NCBI GenBank assembly: GCA_902462205.1
Contig: CABQAR010000002.1
Location: forward strand, 186,001 to 250,000
Origin: an uncultured Dialister sp.
GTDB taxonomy: Bacteria; Bacillota; Negativicutes; Veillonellales; Dialisteraceae
DNA: 64,000 nucleotides
Direction: 5' to 3'
Position 1 is the first letter of the stretch; every line of letters starts with the position of its first letter. Shown here piece by piece: positions 42,323-50,574 of this stretch. The notes under the pieces are model-generated. The model was given only the letters and a program-made list of their open reading frames with translations. It was not told the origin of the DNA and did no database searches. Made by a program: the position numbers and the translations under genes.

Positions 42323-42493
42323 ATGGCATCTTGCGGAGAAATGAAAAAGGGTCAGGTTTATGTTTGTGCTGATTGCGGTTTTGAAGTAGAAGTCGTTAAA
42401 GAATGTAAATGCGACCATGATTCTGCCTGCCAGCCGGACAAGGAACATTGCTGCGGACTGGAATGCTGCGGAAAACCAATGACTTTAAAGTAA
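42323..42493 (+). CDS. Desulforedoxin-like Cys-rich microprotein
   Basis: 56 residues with nine Cys. It starts KKGQVYVCADCGFEVEVV (C15, C18) and ends ECCGKPMTLK (C48, C49), matching the desulforedoxin/desulfoferrodoxin N-terminal pattern YxC-x2-C ... CCGxxM, whose four Cys bind one iron. Unlike desulforedoxin (about 36 residues) it has an extra loop of ~18 residues with five more Cys or His (C28, C30, H32, C36, H42, C43, C44). GGGAGG lies 9 nt before the ATG and a terminator follows directly, so it is a one-gene unit. A role in oxidative stress or metal handling is inferred. Confidence 0.8.
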   Translation: MASCGEMKKGQVYVCADCGFEVEVVKECKCDHDSACQPDKEHCCGLECCGKPMTLK

Positions 42494-42511
42494 TTTGATT
42501 TGTAAGACAGG

Positions 42512-42539
42512 AAAGCCCCGGAAACTCCGGGGCTTTTTT
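42512..42539 (+). terminator. Terminator after the microprotein gene
   Basis: AAGCCCCGG (42513-42521) pairs with CCGGGGCTT (42527-42535) around GAAA T, then six T. Confidence 0.9.
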
Positions 42540-42602
42540 ATTGCCAAATATCCGCAGTCTGCTCTTTAAAACACAAAAGCAGGCTGTTTTCTTTTTCGAT
42601 TG

Positions 42603-44003
42603 TTATTTCAGATTATCCATGCCCTGCCAGTTCATTTTCTTTGGGGCGGCCGCAGGACCTTCCATGCCGTACAGCAGGTTTTCCGTCATGCGGAGCAGGT
42701 ACCGGCGCATCGTCTTATACCAGTATTTCCCTGCCGGGGTATAGAGATAGCGGCTGTCTTCCCTGTAAAGCAGCCCCCATTTTTCCCATGTCGTAAGAAC
42801 GGGGGTGAACAGGCGCTGCAAGGGCATGCCCGTTTCTTCCTCCAGCAGGCGCAAATCCAGCACGCCCCTGTCACAGGCGGAGGAAATGCGTCCGAGCCGC
42901 ACAGCGTACGGGCTTTTTCTTTTTCCCATGGCGGGCGCATAGCCATGTCCTGCTTCTTTCCTGTATATTTCTTCCTTCACGGTCTTGAAGAAGCTGATGC
43001 CGCCCAGTGTGCCTCCGCAGGCCATGCCAAGGGCGAAGACGTCTCCCCCCTCGGAGCTGATCGTATTGTACAGGCTCCGTTCCGTCTCTTTCATTTTCCA
43101 ATGGGTGCAGGAAATCCCTTTGGCTCCTACTGTCTCCAGTTCTTCTACCGCCGCGCGGAACAGGGTCTGCAGCAGGCTGTTGTCCAGTTTCCTGCCAGTG
43201 GCGGCAAATGCTTTTCCCAATACGGAGGATGGATGGATCTGCAGCTTGTACAGGTCCAGTCCTGCCACGCCGCAGGAAACCGCCCGGCGGATATCTTCCC
43301 GCATCGTTTCCGCTGTCTGGTGTTCCAGTCCATAAATCAGGTCAATGATCACATCCGCGCCAAGTCCTGCATACCGACGGAGCGATTCGGCCGTTTTTTC
43401 TTTCGGATCCGGCCTTCCCACCGCATGTCTGACACGGGTGTCAAAGGACTGCACGCCGAAGCTGAAGCGGTTCACGCCAGATGCGATGGCCGCTTCCATT
43501 TTTTCTTCCGTCATATCCGACAGGCTCGATTCCATCGTTATCTCCGCGCCTGATGCAGGATGGAAGGTGTCTTCCACCGCTGCCATGACCGCCGTAATCT
43601 GTGCCGGCGACAGGAGTCCCGGCGTTCCGCCGCCGAAGAATACCGCTTCCACCTTGGCTTTTTCCACCAGAGGACAGGAGCGAAGCCCCTGTATTTCCTT
43701 AATCAGGCTCTCCGCATAGGCAGCCAGCCTCGCATCGTCCGCCTTCTGCTTGTAAAAGCCGCAATAGGTGCAGTCAAGACGGCAGAAAGGGATATGGATG
43801 TACACGGCGGATCGATTTGATGGGCGTCCTTCTTGCAGGATCGTTTCCATCTCCCGTCTGAGCAGGGGCGGCGGAAGCGTCTGCGTTTCCCGTTCATGGT
43901 AAGGAACGTCGTTCCATTCCATATCCCACGGAGAAGAAATGAATTTCCCGCCGGATGACCGGTATTCCTCCGATTCCATGATTTTTTCCAGATCCACCGT
44001 CAT
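42603..44003 (-). CDS. hutW: HutW/ChuW-like radical SAM enzyme for anaerobic heme use
   Basis: 466 residues from ATG 44003 (AGGAAGG upstream; the longer frame to 44153 is not used). The radical SAM cluster motif is C74-x3-C78-x2-C81 in IPFCRLDCTYCGFY, followed by FFGGGTPGLL (near residue 125) and the HemN-like GVQSFDTRVR. The C-terminal domain matches the HemN/HutW group. Relatives open the heme ring without oxygen and release iron. The gene overlaps the preceding binding-protein stop by one base (TGATG) and ends the TonB receptor - binding protein - hutW operon, which is the strongest support for heme. Confidence 0.85.
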   Translation of the reverse strand: MTVDLEKIMESEEYRSSGGKFISSPWDMEWNDVPYHERETQTLPPPLLRREMETILQEGRPSNRSAVYIHIPFCRLDCTYCGFYKQKADDARLAAYAESLIKEIQGLRSCPLVEKAKVEAVFFGGGTPGLLSPAQITAVMAAVEDTFHPASGAEITMESSLSDMTEEKMEAAIASGVNRFSFGVQSFDTRVRHAVGRPDPKEKTAESLRRYAGLGADVIIDLIYGLEHQTAETMREDIRRAVSCGVAGLDLYKLQIHPSSVLGKAFAATGRKLDNSLLQTLFRAAVEELETVGAKGISCTHWKMKETERSLYNTISSEGGDVFALGMACGGTLGGISFFKTVKEEIYRKEAGHGYAPAMGKRKSPYAVRLGRISSACDRGVLDLRLLEEETGMPLQRLFTPVLTTWEKWGLLYREDSRYLYTPAGKYWYKTMRRYLLRMTENLLYGMEGPAAAPKKMNWQGMDNLK

Positions 44004-44950
44004 CACGTCCCTTCCTTTCCTTTTCCGGCAGAATATACCAGATCTGCCATCACCTGCACCGCCTCGGGATAATGAATGCCCGGGCTGCTGAGGAACAGGT
44101 CCTGCGGCAGAAGGTAGACTTTTCCGTTTTTCACGGCCCTCATGCTGCCCCACGCCGGATGCGCCATCATTGATTTCCTGAACACATCTGATTCTTTTCC
44201 CTGATGTACCATGGTGGTCAGGAAAATGATGTCCGGATCCTTCACCGCCAGCTGTTCCATGCTGAACGGCGGCATATGGCCGATATCCTTCATTTTCAGT
44301 TCTTCAAACACATTGGAAAGGCCGATCCGTTCCGCCACGTCGCAGGCGATGGAGCCCTTGCTCTCTATGGTGAGGGCTTTCCCCGTCCCGTGGATCACGG
44401 CGAAGGTGGCTTTTTCTTTGGGCAGGGAATCGATTGTTTCCTGCATCCGCCGGTCAAGTCCTGTGCAGACTTCTTTCCCTTTCCCCCTGTTTCCTGCCGC
44501 TTCCGCCAATATTTCCACCGCCCTCTTCACATCATCATATGCTGACAGGGAAAACAGGAGGAACGGCACCCTGTTCTGTTCCAGCCCCTGTGCAATGCCG
44601 TTGTTCAGTCCGTTCAGCCCCACGACCAGATCGGGCTTCATGGAAATAAGGGCTTCCATATCTACTTGGTAGGACATGCCCACGGACGGCTTATTTTTCG
44701 CATAGTCGGGAATCCGCACGCTCGGCGTGCTTCCCATAGCGATGAAATCACCGCCCACGGCATGCTGTATTTCCGCCAGCGTCGGCGTGAGGAGGATGAC
44801 CCTTTCCGGCTTTTTATCCAGATGCACCGTCCGTCCCGCGCTGTCCGTCACCGTCATGAAACCGCTGCCGCCCTTCGGCGCGGACGTGCCGCAGCCTGAT
44901 GTAAGCAGCAGGAGCATCGCGAAAAAGAAAAAAACGTATCTTTTCATCAT
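44003..44950 (-). CDS. ABC substrate-binding lipoprotein, probably heme (HmuT-like)
   Basis: About 315 residues from the tandem ATG at 44950 or 44947 (weak GGTGG site). The signal peptide ends at LLTSGC. The cluster A-II fold is seen in VTDSAGRTVHLDKKPERVIL (near residue 35), ISMKPDLVVGLNGLNN (near 102) and VKDPDIIFLTT. The operon context (TonB receptor before, HutW after) suggests heme. As with the binding protein at 18614, no permease or ATPase is encoded beside it. Confidence 0.83.
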   Translation of the reverse strand: MMKRYVFFFFAMLLLLTSGCGTSAPKGGSGFMTVTDSAGRTVHLDKKPERVILLTPTLAEIQHAVGGDFIAMGSTPSVRIPDYAKNKPSVGMSYQVDMEALISMKPDLVVGLNGLNNGIAQGLEQNRVPFLLFSLSAYDDVKRAVEILAEAAGNRGKGKEVCTGLDRRMQETIDSLPKEKATFAVIHGTGKALTIESKGSIACDVAERIGLSNVFEELKMKDIGHMPPFSMEQLAVKDPDIIFLTTMVHQGKESDVFRKSMMAHPAWGSMRAVKNGKVYLLPQDLFLSSPGIHYPEAVQVMADLVYSAGKGKEGT

Positions 44951-45015
44951 TCCACCATATGGAGAAATAGACCGCACCCATACCGGCACGGCCTATCTTT
45001 CCCTCATACCATCAC

Positions 45016-47076
45016 TTAAAAGGTATGCTCGAAACCAAGCATCCAGAAACGTCCGTCCAGATCGCTCCTGTCGTCCTTCTTATCAAAAATGTTTTCCACG
45101 GTTCCATAGAGCCTCGTCCCCTTATTGAACCGCCTTGTCAGCGTGAAGTTCAGCAGGTTGTAGCTCGTCTTCTCATATTCCTCCGTGACATAGCCATGAT
45201 CGAACTGGTCCCAGAGAACGGCGTTGTAGCCCGTATCCATATGGTCGTCATATACCAGCTGGTAGATTTGGGAGAACTTCGCCCGTCTGACGAGGTCAAG
45301 GTCATTGGTCGTATCTCTTGCCGACAGCCAGTTGGAAGTCACCTTCGCTTCCCAGCGGTCATTGAATTTATATCCCAAGGTCGTTTCTATCCCTTTGATC
45401 CTTGCCTTGCCGATATTGATATATTTATACTGTTTCGCTTTTCCATCCGTGCCGATATAAATATCATCAATCAGATTCTTTACATGACTGTCGAAATAAC
45501 TGATCGTGCCGTAAGCCTTCCCGAATTCCGCTTCCATGCCGATATCGAAGCTTCTTGATTCTTCCGGTTCCAGATCCGGATTCCCGATCAGATTGATATA
45601 ATTCTTTCCCATGATGCGGTACAGGGAATAGTACAGCTGGTATACGGAAGGCGCCTTGAATCCGTCTCCGTAATTCGCCTTGAAACGCAGATGGTCCTTT
45701 GCCTTATACGTTAGACCAAGCTTAGGCGATACGTGGCCGCCGAAGGTGGAATGATGGTCATAGCGGAGAGCTGGAACGATGAACCACTTCCCTGCTTCTA
45801 TTTCATCCTGCAGATAGGCGGCATAGGTATCGATATCAACCTTTGAAGAAGACTTTTCCAGTTTATTTCTGATGATTTTCGTAACAGCCTTGCCATTATC
45901 TCCCAGATTCGTCCCCGTGACCTCGTTGTTTACATATTCCGCGCCGAACGTGAGGCGGTTGTGGTCATTCAGCTTTAAGGAATCCCTGCCTTCCAGTGCC
46001 CACAGCCTGTTCTCGTTTTCATTGAAATCGTACGTATTATACTTCGTGGACTTCATCATATAACCGACATAGGCTTTTTTCGACATGGGATCCTTGCCTG
46101 CCACCGCTTCCAGTACCTTCTGCGATTTCTCATCGGACCAATCGAAGGTGCTGCCATACAGCCGTACCTGCCAGTCATTTTTATCCGAGCTGCCATTATA
46201 GCTGAGCCCGTAGCTTCTCTGCCGGTAATCATTCAGACTGTTTCCCGCAATCTTGGCCGAGCCGTTCAAAGTCTTTGTCCCCATCTTGACAGGGAATGGA
46301 ACGAGCTTCGCCTCTCCCGTATCATTTTTCAGGTGCTGGCTGTAATAATCGTAGAATACATTCAAATAATTCCTGTCGTTGAAATAATAGTTGGCGGACA
46401 GGTTATACGTCTGGGACGTGCCGTAATAATTTGAACTGGCTGCATCAGCGTCCTGCTCCCTGAACACCTTATTGAATTTCATATCCGCCGTCATAGACAC
46501 ATTCCCCTGCCGGCCCGTATCAAAGTGGTACCAGTTATTCGCATCCTCGCTGCTTCTGGACACGCCGATCGTCGCAGATGATTTTTCTGACGGCTTCGTA
46601 ATGATATTGATGACGCCGCCCATGGCCTCCGAACCGTACAGCGCGCTGGAAGGGCCCCTGACGATTTCCACCCGGGAAATATCATTCATATTGATACGGT
46701 CAAATGCCATGGCATTCCCCAGACCGGTGGAGTCTGATTCATTGGCCACCCGGCGCCCGTTAATCAAAATCAGCGTCTTATCCGTATCCATCCCGCGTAT
46801 GATGACGTCATGTCCGCCGCCACGGCTTCTGTGTTTCTGGAAAATATTCGTTTCATGAGAGATCAGATCACGCACATCATTACTGCCGGACCGTTGGATC
46901 TGCTGTTCTGTAATGATCTGCGTGGAAGCAGGGACATTCTGTACCGTATTTTCCGTCCTTGTCGCAGTCACGACCACTTCCGGCAACATTTCATACACCA
47001 CTGGCTCCGCCTGGACAACACTGCCGCCCATGACAGCCAGACACCCTGCCAAAAGAATTCTTTGTGCACTTTTCAT
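45016..47076 (-). CDS. TonB-dependent outer-membrane receptor, heme/siderophore type
   Basis: 686 residues from ATG 47076 (AAGGAG 9 nt upstream). Signal peptide to about residue 24 (GGSVVQA), TonB-box region LPEVVVTATRTEN (near 32), plug (VEIVRGPSSALYGSEAMGGV near 140, RGMDTDKTLILINGRRV near 95) and barrel ending ...RFWMLGFEHTF with terminal Phe. It heads the operon with a binding protein and HutW, hence heme is the likely ligand. The upstream 290 nt are very AT-rich with ATTATTATTATG-like sequence, which could hide a weak Fur site. Confidence 0.9.
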   Translation of the reverse strand: MKSAQRILLAGCLAVMGGSVVQAEPVVYEMLPEVVVTATRTENTVQNVPASTQIITEQQIQRSGSNDVRDLISHETNIFQKHRSRGGGHDVIIRGMDTDKTLILINGRRVANESDSTGLGNAMAFDRINMNDISRVEIVRGPSSALYGSEAMGGVINIITKPSEKSSATIGVSRSSEDANNWYHFDTGRQGNVSMTADMKFNKVFREQDADAASSNYYGTSQTYNLSANYYFNDRNYLNVFYDYYSQHLKNDTGEAKLVPFPVKMGTKTLNGSAKIAGNSLNDYRQRSYGLSYNGSSDKNDWQVRLYGSTFDWSDEKSQKVLEAVAGKDPMSKKAYVGYMMKSTKYNTYDFNENENRLWALEGRDSLKLNDHNRLTFGAEYVNNEVTGTNLGDNGKAVTKIIRNKLEKSSSKVDIDTYAAYLQDEIEAGKWFIVPALRYDHHSTFGGHVSPKLGLTYKAKDHLRFKANYGDGFKAPSVYQLYYSLYRIMGKNYINLIGNPDLEPEESRSFDIGMEAEFGKAYGTISYFDSHVKNLIDDIYIGTDGKAKQYKYINIGKARIKGIETTLGYKFNDRWEAKVTSNWLSARDTTNDLDLVRRAKFSQIYQLVYDDHMDTGYNAVLWDQFDHGYVTEEYEKTSYNLLNFTLTRRFNKGTRLYGTVENIFDKKDDRSDLDGRFWMLGFEHTF

Positions 47077-47365
47077 TTCTGACCTCTCCTTGAACATTAA
47101 AAATAACTGCATAACATACATTTAAATTATAGGATTTATTATTTTATTTATCAATGTTTATTGGATAAATAATTTAAATAATTGTATTATTATTATGTTA
47201 TATACCTATACACGTATATATTTATTTGTATAAAATTAATTTTTATTAACAATTCCAATGCCTGTTCCGCTCCAGCTGCCATATAAGAAATATGAAAAAC
47301 AGATATTTTTTATTACTCTGGGAAACTGGTAGGATAGGGACAAATCAAAGAAAGGAAGTCAGACC

Positions 47366-47452
47366 ATGGATTGGGAAACCTATGAGGATGAAACCGAAGA
47401 GACGGAAAAGGAAACGCCGAGCTGGGCCATCCTTGAATTAACCAGCATCTGA
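47366..47452 (+). CDS. Possible 28-residue acidic peptide
   Basis: ATG 47366 has AAAGGAAG 8 nt upstream. The peptide is very acidic (DWETYEDETEETEKETPSW then AILELTSI) and has no Cys. It ends 13 nt before a large hairpin. It could be a true microprotein, a leader peptide, or chance; nothing upstream shows a firm promoter. Confidence 0.35.
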   Translation: MDWETYEDETEETEKETPSWAILELTSI

Positions 47453-47465
47453 ATATTTGCAAAAG

Positions 47466-47558
47466 ACAATAGCGGCATCCCTCAAGAGGCATGCCGGAAT
47501 CAAAGCTCACCTGTGGGTTCCGGATGCCGGCTTACTCCTATTGGCGCTATTGTTTTTT
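47466..47558 (+). ncRNA. Long two-tier hairpin ending in a T run
   Basis: ACAATAGCG (47466-47474) pairs with CGCTATTGT (47545-47553), enclosing an inner stem GGCAT-g-CCGGAA (47488-47499) with TTCCGGATGCC (47518-47528), and TTTTTT follows. The 93-nt structure is far larger than a normal terminator; it may be a structured RNA that also ends transcription. Confidence 0.5.
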
Positions 47559-47575
47559 ATTTGGTGTTTTCATGC

Positions 47576-47618
47576 AAAAAGCACGACTCCGGCCGATAAC
47601 CGGAATCGTGCTTTTTTT
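47576..47618. terminator. Bidirectional terminator
   Basis: GCACGACTCCGG (47581-47592) pairs with CCGGAATCGTGC (47600-47611), one mismatch, with A and T runs outside. It ends the SLC13-type gene from the other side. Confidence 0.85.
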
Positions 47619-47632
47619 GTACCTTATGCTTA

Positions 47633-48928
47633 TCAGTTCGGGAAGAACGGCCATACGATCGGAATCACGATGATGGATACGATCATGCAGACCACGACAA
47701 GTCCGGAGCCGCATTTCACATAATCCATGAAAGAGTATTTTCCGGGTCCCAGAACCAGCGTGTTTGGCGGCGTGCCTACCGGGCTGGCGAAAGCACAGGA
47801 GGAGGCAATCAGGATCGCCATGAGGACGGCTCTCGGGGAAGCGCCTACCTGCGCGGCAAGGGCAATGCCCACCGGACAGAGGAGCGCCTTGGAGGCGGTG
47901 TTGCTCATGAACTGGGTCAGGACGACGGCCAGTGCGAAGAGGACGGCTGTGATGAGATAGGGAGAAGGATCCCCGCCCATGGCTGCCACGGTAAATTCCG
48001 CAATCAGCTTGCCTGCGCCGGAGGTATTCATGGCGGTAGCTACAGGAATCATGCCGGCGAAGAGGAAAATCGTAACCCAGTCAATGGAATCATACGCCTG
48101 TCTTTCTGTCAGGCAGCCTGTCACCACGCAGAGCAGAGCGCCGATGACTGCCGCGATTTCCAGCGGAACGATGCTTGTCGCCATGGTGATGATCACGCCG
48201 AGCATGATGATGCCGCAGATGATTTTCTTGGATTTTGACGTTTCGTTCGCTTCGATTTCCTGCTCCACTTCACTGGGATCGAACTCGGTGGCTTCCGTTT
48301 TCGGAAGCAGGTAACGGCCGATAAAGATCATGTACAGGATGCCGGCCACGGTGATCGGAATGCCGATCCACGCATATTCAAAGAAACTGAACTGTAACTC
48401 AGGCATACCGGCCGCCTTCAGCGCCACGTTGGCAATGATGTTCGGCGGCGTGCCGATCAGTGTGCAGGTACCGCCAAGTCCGGCAGCAAACGCCAGCGGC
48501 ATCATTTCACGGGATACAGGGATATGGGCTTCCTTGCAGATGCCGATGACCACAGGAATGAGGCATGCCGTGGTTCCCGTATTGGACAGGAAGGCAGACA
48601 TCGCAGCCGCGATGATCATAATGCCCACCATGAGCTTGATTTCGCCCGTGCCGAACAGTTTGACCACCTGGCTGCCGATATCCTGGGCAAGCCCTGTATA
48701 GAACATGGCAGCGCCAACGATGAACATGCCGCCGAAAAGGACGACGGTGGAGTCCGCCAGACCCAAGAATACCTGTTCAATCGGAACAAGGCCGAGAAGC
48801 CAGCAGGCAATCGCCGCAAATACAGAGGTCACCGCCAGCGGAAGTTTTTCCGTCACAAAAAGGATCGCCACGACAAGCAGGAGGCAAAGGCATTTCACTG
48901 CCGGATCCATCATCAAAATCGTTTCCAT
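47633..48928 (-). CDS. SLC13/DASS-family anion permease
   Basis: 431 residues, about 11-12 membrane segments. The paired SLC13 motifs are FLSNTGTTACLIPVVIG (near residue 112) with GGTCTLIGTPPNIIAN (near 150), and FMSNTASKALLCPVGIAL (near 335) with SPVGTPPNTLVLGPG (near 370); S-N-T and T-P-P-N form the substrate and sodium sites. Probably a sodium-coupled dicarboxylate, tricarboxylate or sulfate carrier. Ribosome site weak (GGGGG at 10-12 nt). Stand-alone. Confidence 0.88.
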   Translation of the reverse strand: METILMMDPAVKCLCLLLVVAILFVTEKLPLAVTSVFAAIACWLLGLVPIEQVFLGLADSTVVLFGGMFIVGAAMFYTGLAQDIGSQVVKLFGTGEIKLMVGIMIIAAAMSAFLSNTGTTACLIPVVIGICKEAHIPVSREMMPLAFAAGLGGTCTLIGTPPNIIANVALKAAGMPELQFSFFEYAWIGIPITVAGILYMIFIGRYLLPKTEATEFDPSEVEQEIEANETSKSKKIICGIIMLGVIITMATSIVPLEIAAVIGALLCVVTGCLTERQAYDSIDWVTIFLFAGMIPVATAMNTSGAGKLIAEFTVAAMGGDPSPYLITAVLFALAVVLTQFMSNTASKALLCPVGIALAAQVGASPRAVLMAILIASSCAFASPVGTPPNTLVLGPGKYSFMDYVKCGSGLVVVCMIVSIIVIPIVWPFFPN

Positions 48929-48997
48929 AGAATGTATTTTCCCCCAATTCTATTAATACGCAGTACTCACAAATAAAGGATTATCCCTCCTGCCACG

Positions 48998-49171
48998 TCA
49001 CCGTTTTCCATGCGGTTCTACGTCAGGAAGCCCCCGCCCCGTGTCTTCGTCCGTATCAAGCATGTCATTGGATAAGGATTTTTTCTCTTTGATATCAGGT
49101 CGATAATAATTCTTATCCACTTTTTTCAGATACTCTCGAATCTTTCTCTCCTCATCTTCTTTTGTTCCCAT
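48998..49171 (-). CDS. Small charged hypothetical protein
   Basis: 57 residues (GTKEDEERKIREYLKKVDKN...) with charged, helical N-terminal half and a polar C-terminal half ending VEPHGKR. AGGAGGAGAG lies 7-11 nt before the ATG at 49171, which is a strong site. No family recognised. It is directly upstream of the SLC13-type gene on the same strand (69 nt). Confidence 0.55.
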   Translation of the reverse strand: MGTKEDEERKIREYLKKVDKNYYRPDIKEKKSLSNDMLDTDEDTGRGLPDVEPHGKR

Positions 49172-49435
49172 CGATGGCCTCTCCTCCTTTCTCTAAACGG
49201 GACAGGTAAAAGAAACACAGATTTTTCTGCAAAGTCATTCCGATAAAAGGAATTATTCATTTATTTCTTAAAATACAATTAAAATCAGGGCGTTATTCCT
49301 TATCGGCAAGAATTGCTTTTCCATCTTCGTTTCCTCAACTGATAAAAGATTAACATTTATTCCTAAACATTAAAAATATCTTATAAGAATATATGTGTCT
49401 CATTTGCATTCAACTTATTCCAATTTTTTAGAACT

Positions 49436-49462
49436 GTTATGAATAATTATTATCATTAACAG
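49436..49462. promoter_or_regulatory. Isolated Fur-box-like AT-rich site
   Basis: GAATAATTATTATCATTAAC resembles a Fur box (7-1-7 pattern). No gene with a good start lies close on either strand, so its meaning is unclear. Confidence 0.25.
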
Positions 49463-49601
49463 ACAAAAGCACCCCGCCGAAAGAAATCCCCAACATCCGG
49501 CGGAACCCCCTGTCCATCATGTAATCCCTTGATTTCATATCTGCCTGTCCATTTGAGTATGACGGCACGCAAGGAATACGAATAAAGGGAAATCGCCCTC
49601 G

Positions 49602-49770
49602 CCCGTCATTCTCGAGCGGTGAATAAAGTAGATTGTGTTGAATCCTGCATATCATACTGGTAAAAAAGAGCGAAGAATCTGGGCAGCGGGTACGGATGTT
49701 AAATACGATTCCCCTGCTTCCACCGCTTGTCGGGGGAAGTACTGCCGAATGGCAGGGATAGGGGCAAGCA
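49602..49770. repeat. Intergenic repeat, family C copy 1
   Basis: Begins CCCGTCATTCTCGAGCGGTG, continues with AGCGAAGAATCTGGGCA, TTCCACCGCTTGTCGGGGGA, and ends ACTGCCGAATGGCAGGGATA then GGGGCAAG. The second copy is 52979-53144. Internal hairpins (CTTCC...GGAAG and CTGCC-gaat-GGCAG) are possible. An ORF on the minus strand (49437-49775) is made of this repeat and is not believed. Together with copy 3 of family A it fills most of the 897-nt gap 49172-50068. Confidence 0.75.
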
Positions 49771-49827
49771 TGCATACACTCTTCTTCCGTTCAATTACAA
49801 AAACGAATAACTAAGAACTATCAACTA

Positions 49828-49966
49828 ACTACTGATATCTGATATCTGACTTCTGCCTTCTATCTTCTGGCGCCTGTCTTCTGCCTACTGCTTACTAAAT
49901 CCCGCCGCTATATTATTCGTCGCGGCGCACCTCAATTCCTAATTCCTCATTCCAAATTTCTCATTG
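49828..49966. repeat. Composite intergenic repeat, family A copy 3
   Basis: CTGATATCTGATATCTGACT, TTCTGCC-type units, then core CCGCCGCTATATTATTCGTC-GCGGCGCACC, then CAATTCCTAATTCCTCATTC units. It ends next to the terminator at 49984. Confidence 0.8.
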
Positions 49967-49983
49967 TCCAAATTTTCCCATTA

Positions 49984-50013
49984 AAAAATGACCCGTCGAA
50001 ACGGGTCATTTCT
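49984..50013 (-). terminator. Terminator after the small gene at 50069
   Basis: AAATGACCCG (49986-49995) pairs with CGGGTCATTT (50002-50011); T run on the minus strand. Confidence 0.8.
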
Positions 50014-50068
50014 TATCGAAAATGAACAGGAATAAATTCAAGTACGGGAAGGTGAGACCGACCTGAAA

Positions 50069-50254
50069 TTATCTTGCCATGAGAGATAATCTGATTCTTT
50101 CCGTATGCTCCGCAATTCCCTTCTTGGTTACGGGAGTTCCCTGGATATAATCCGTGAAAGCCTGTCCCTTTTCACCCATATGCGGAAATACCTTTGCAGC
50201 TTCGAGACGATGACGCAAAATCCTGCCAAATGCCCTTTTTTTCTGAACTGTCAT
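50069..50254 (-). CDS. Small basic hypothetical protein
   Basis: 61 residues from ATG 50254 (GAGAGGAG 9 nt upstream), basic: MTVQKKRAFGRILRHRLEAA then KVFPHMGEKGQ...; ends IRLSLMAR. No family recognised. A good ribosome site and a terminator after it support a real gene. It diverges from the LysR gene. Confidence 0.6.
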   Translation of the reverse strand: MTVQKKRAFGRILRHRLEAAKVFPHMGEKGQAFTDYIQGTPVTKKGIAEHTERIRLSLMAR

Positions 50255-50574
50255 AATAATCACTCCTCTCTGTTATTAAAACAGTAAACATTGTAACTTA
50301 TCGAACTTTACTTCGGCCGGCATCATTCTTTGTACCTACACTCTACACCATTTCCTGATGAATTAAAAATATCTGATTGGAATTAAAAATATTTCGTATT
50401 AGAAATATGTTGCTTTTGTTCATACCTTTATTGACTTAATACTAATTTTATATTAATCTATAGTGGTAAAGTATGCGAACTCTGGCCAGATGTAGTTCGA
50501 CCGGCATCGAATGCATCGAGAAATGTGTCAGTTTCTTGTTCTGCGACGCATTATTTCTCAGAAGGAGCTTACAT

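Noticed and set aside
49437..49775. 112-codon ORF on the minus strand (and a related one at 53011-53193)
   Set aside because: Both translate the family C repeat; the shared CPYPCHSAVLPPTSGGS phrase reflects repeated DNA, not a gene family.
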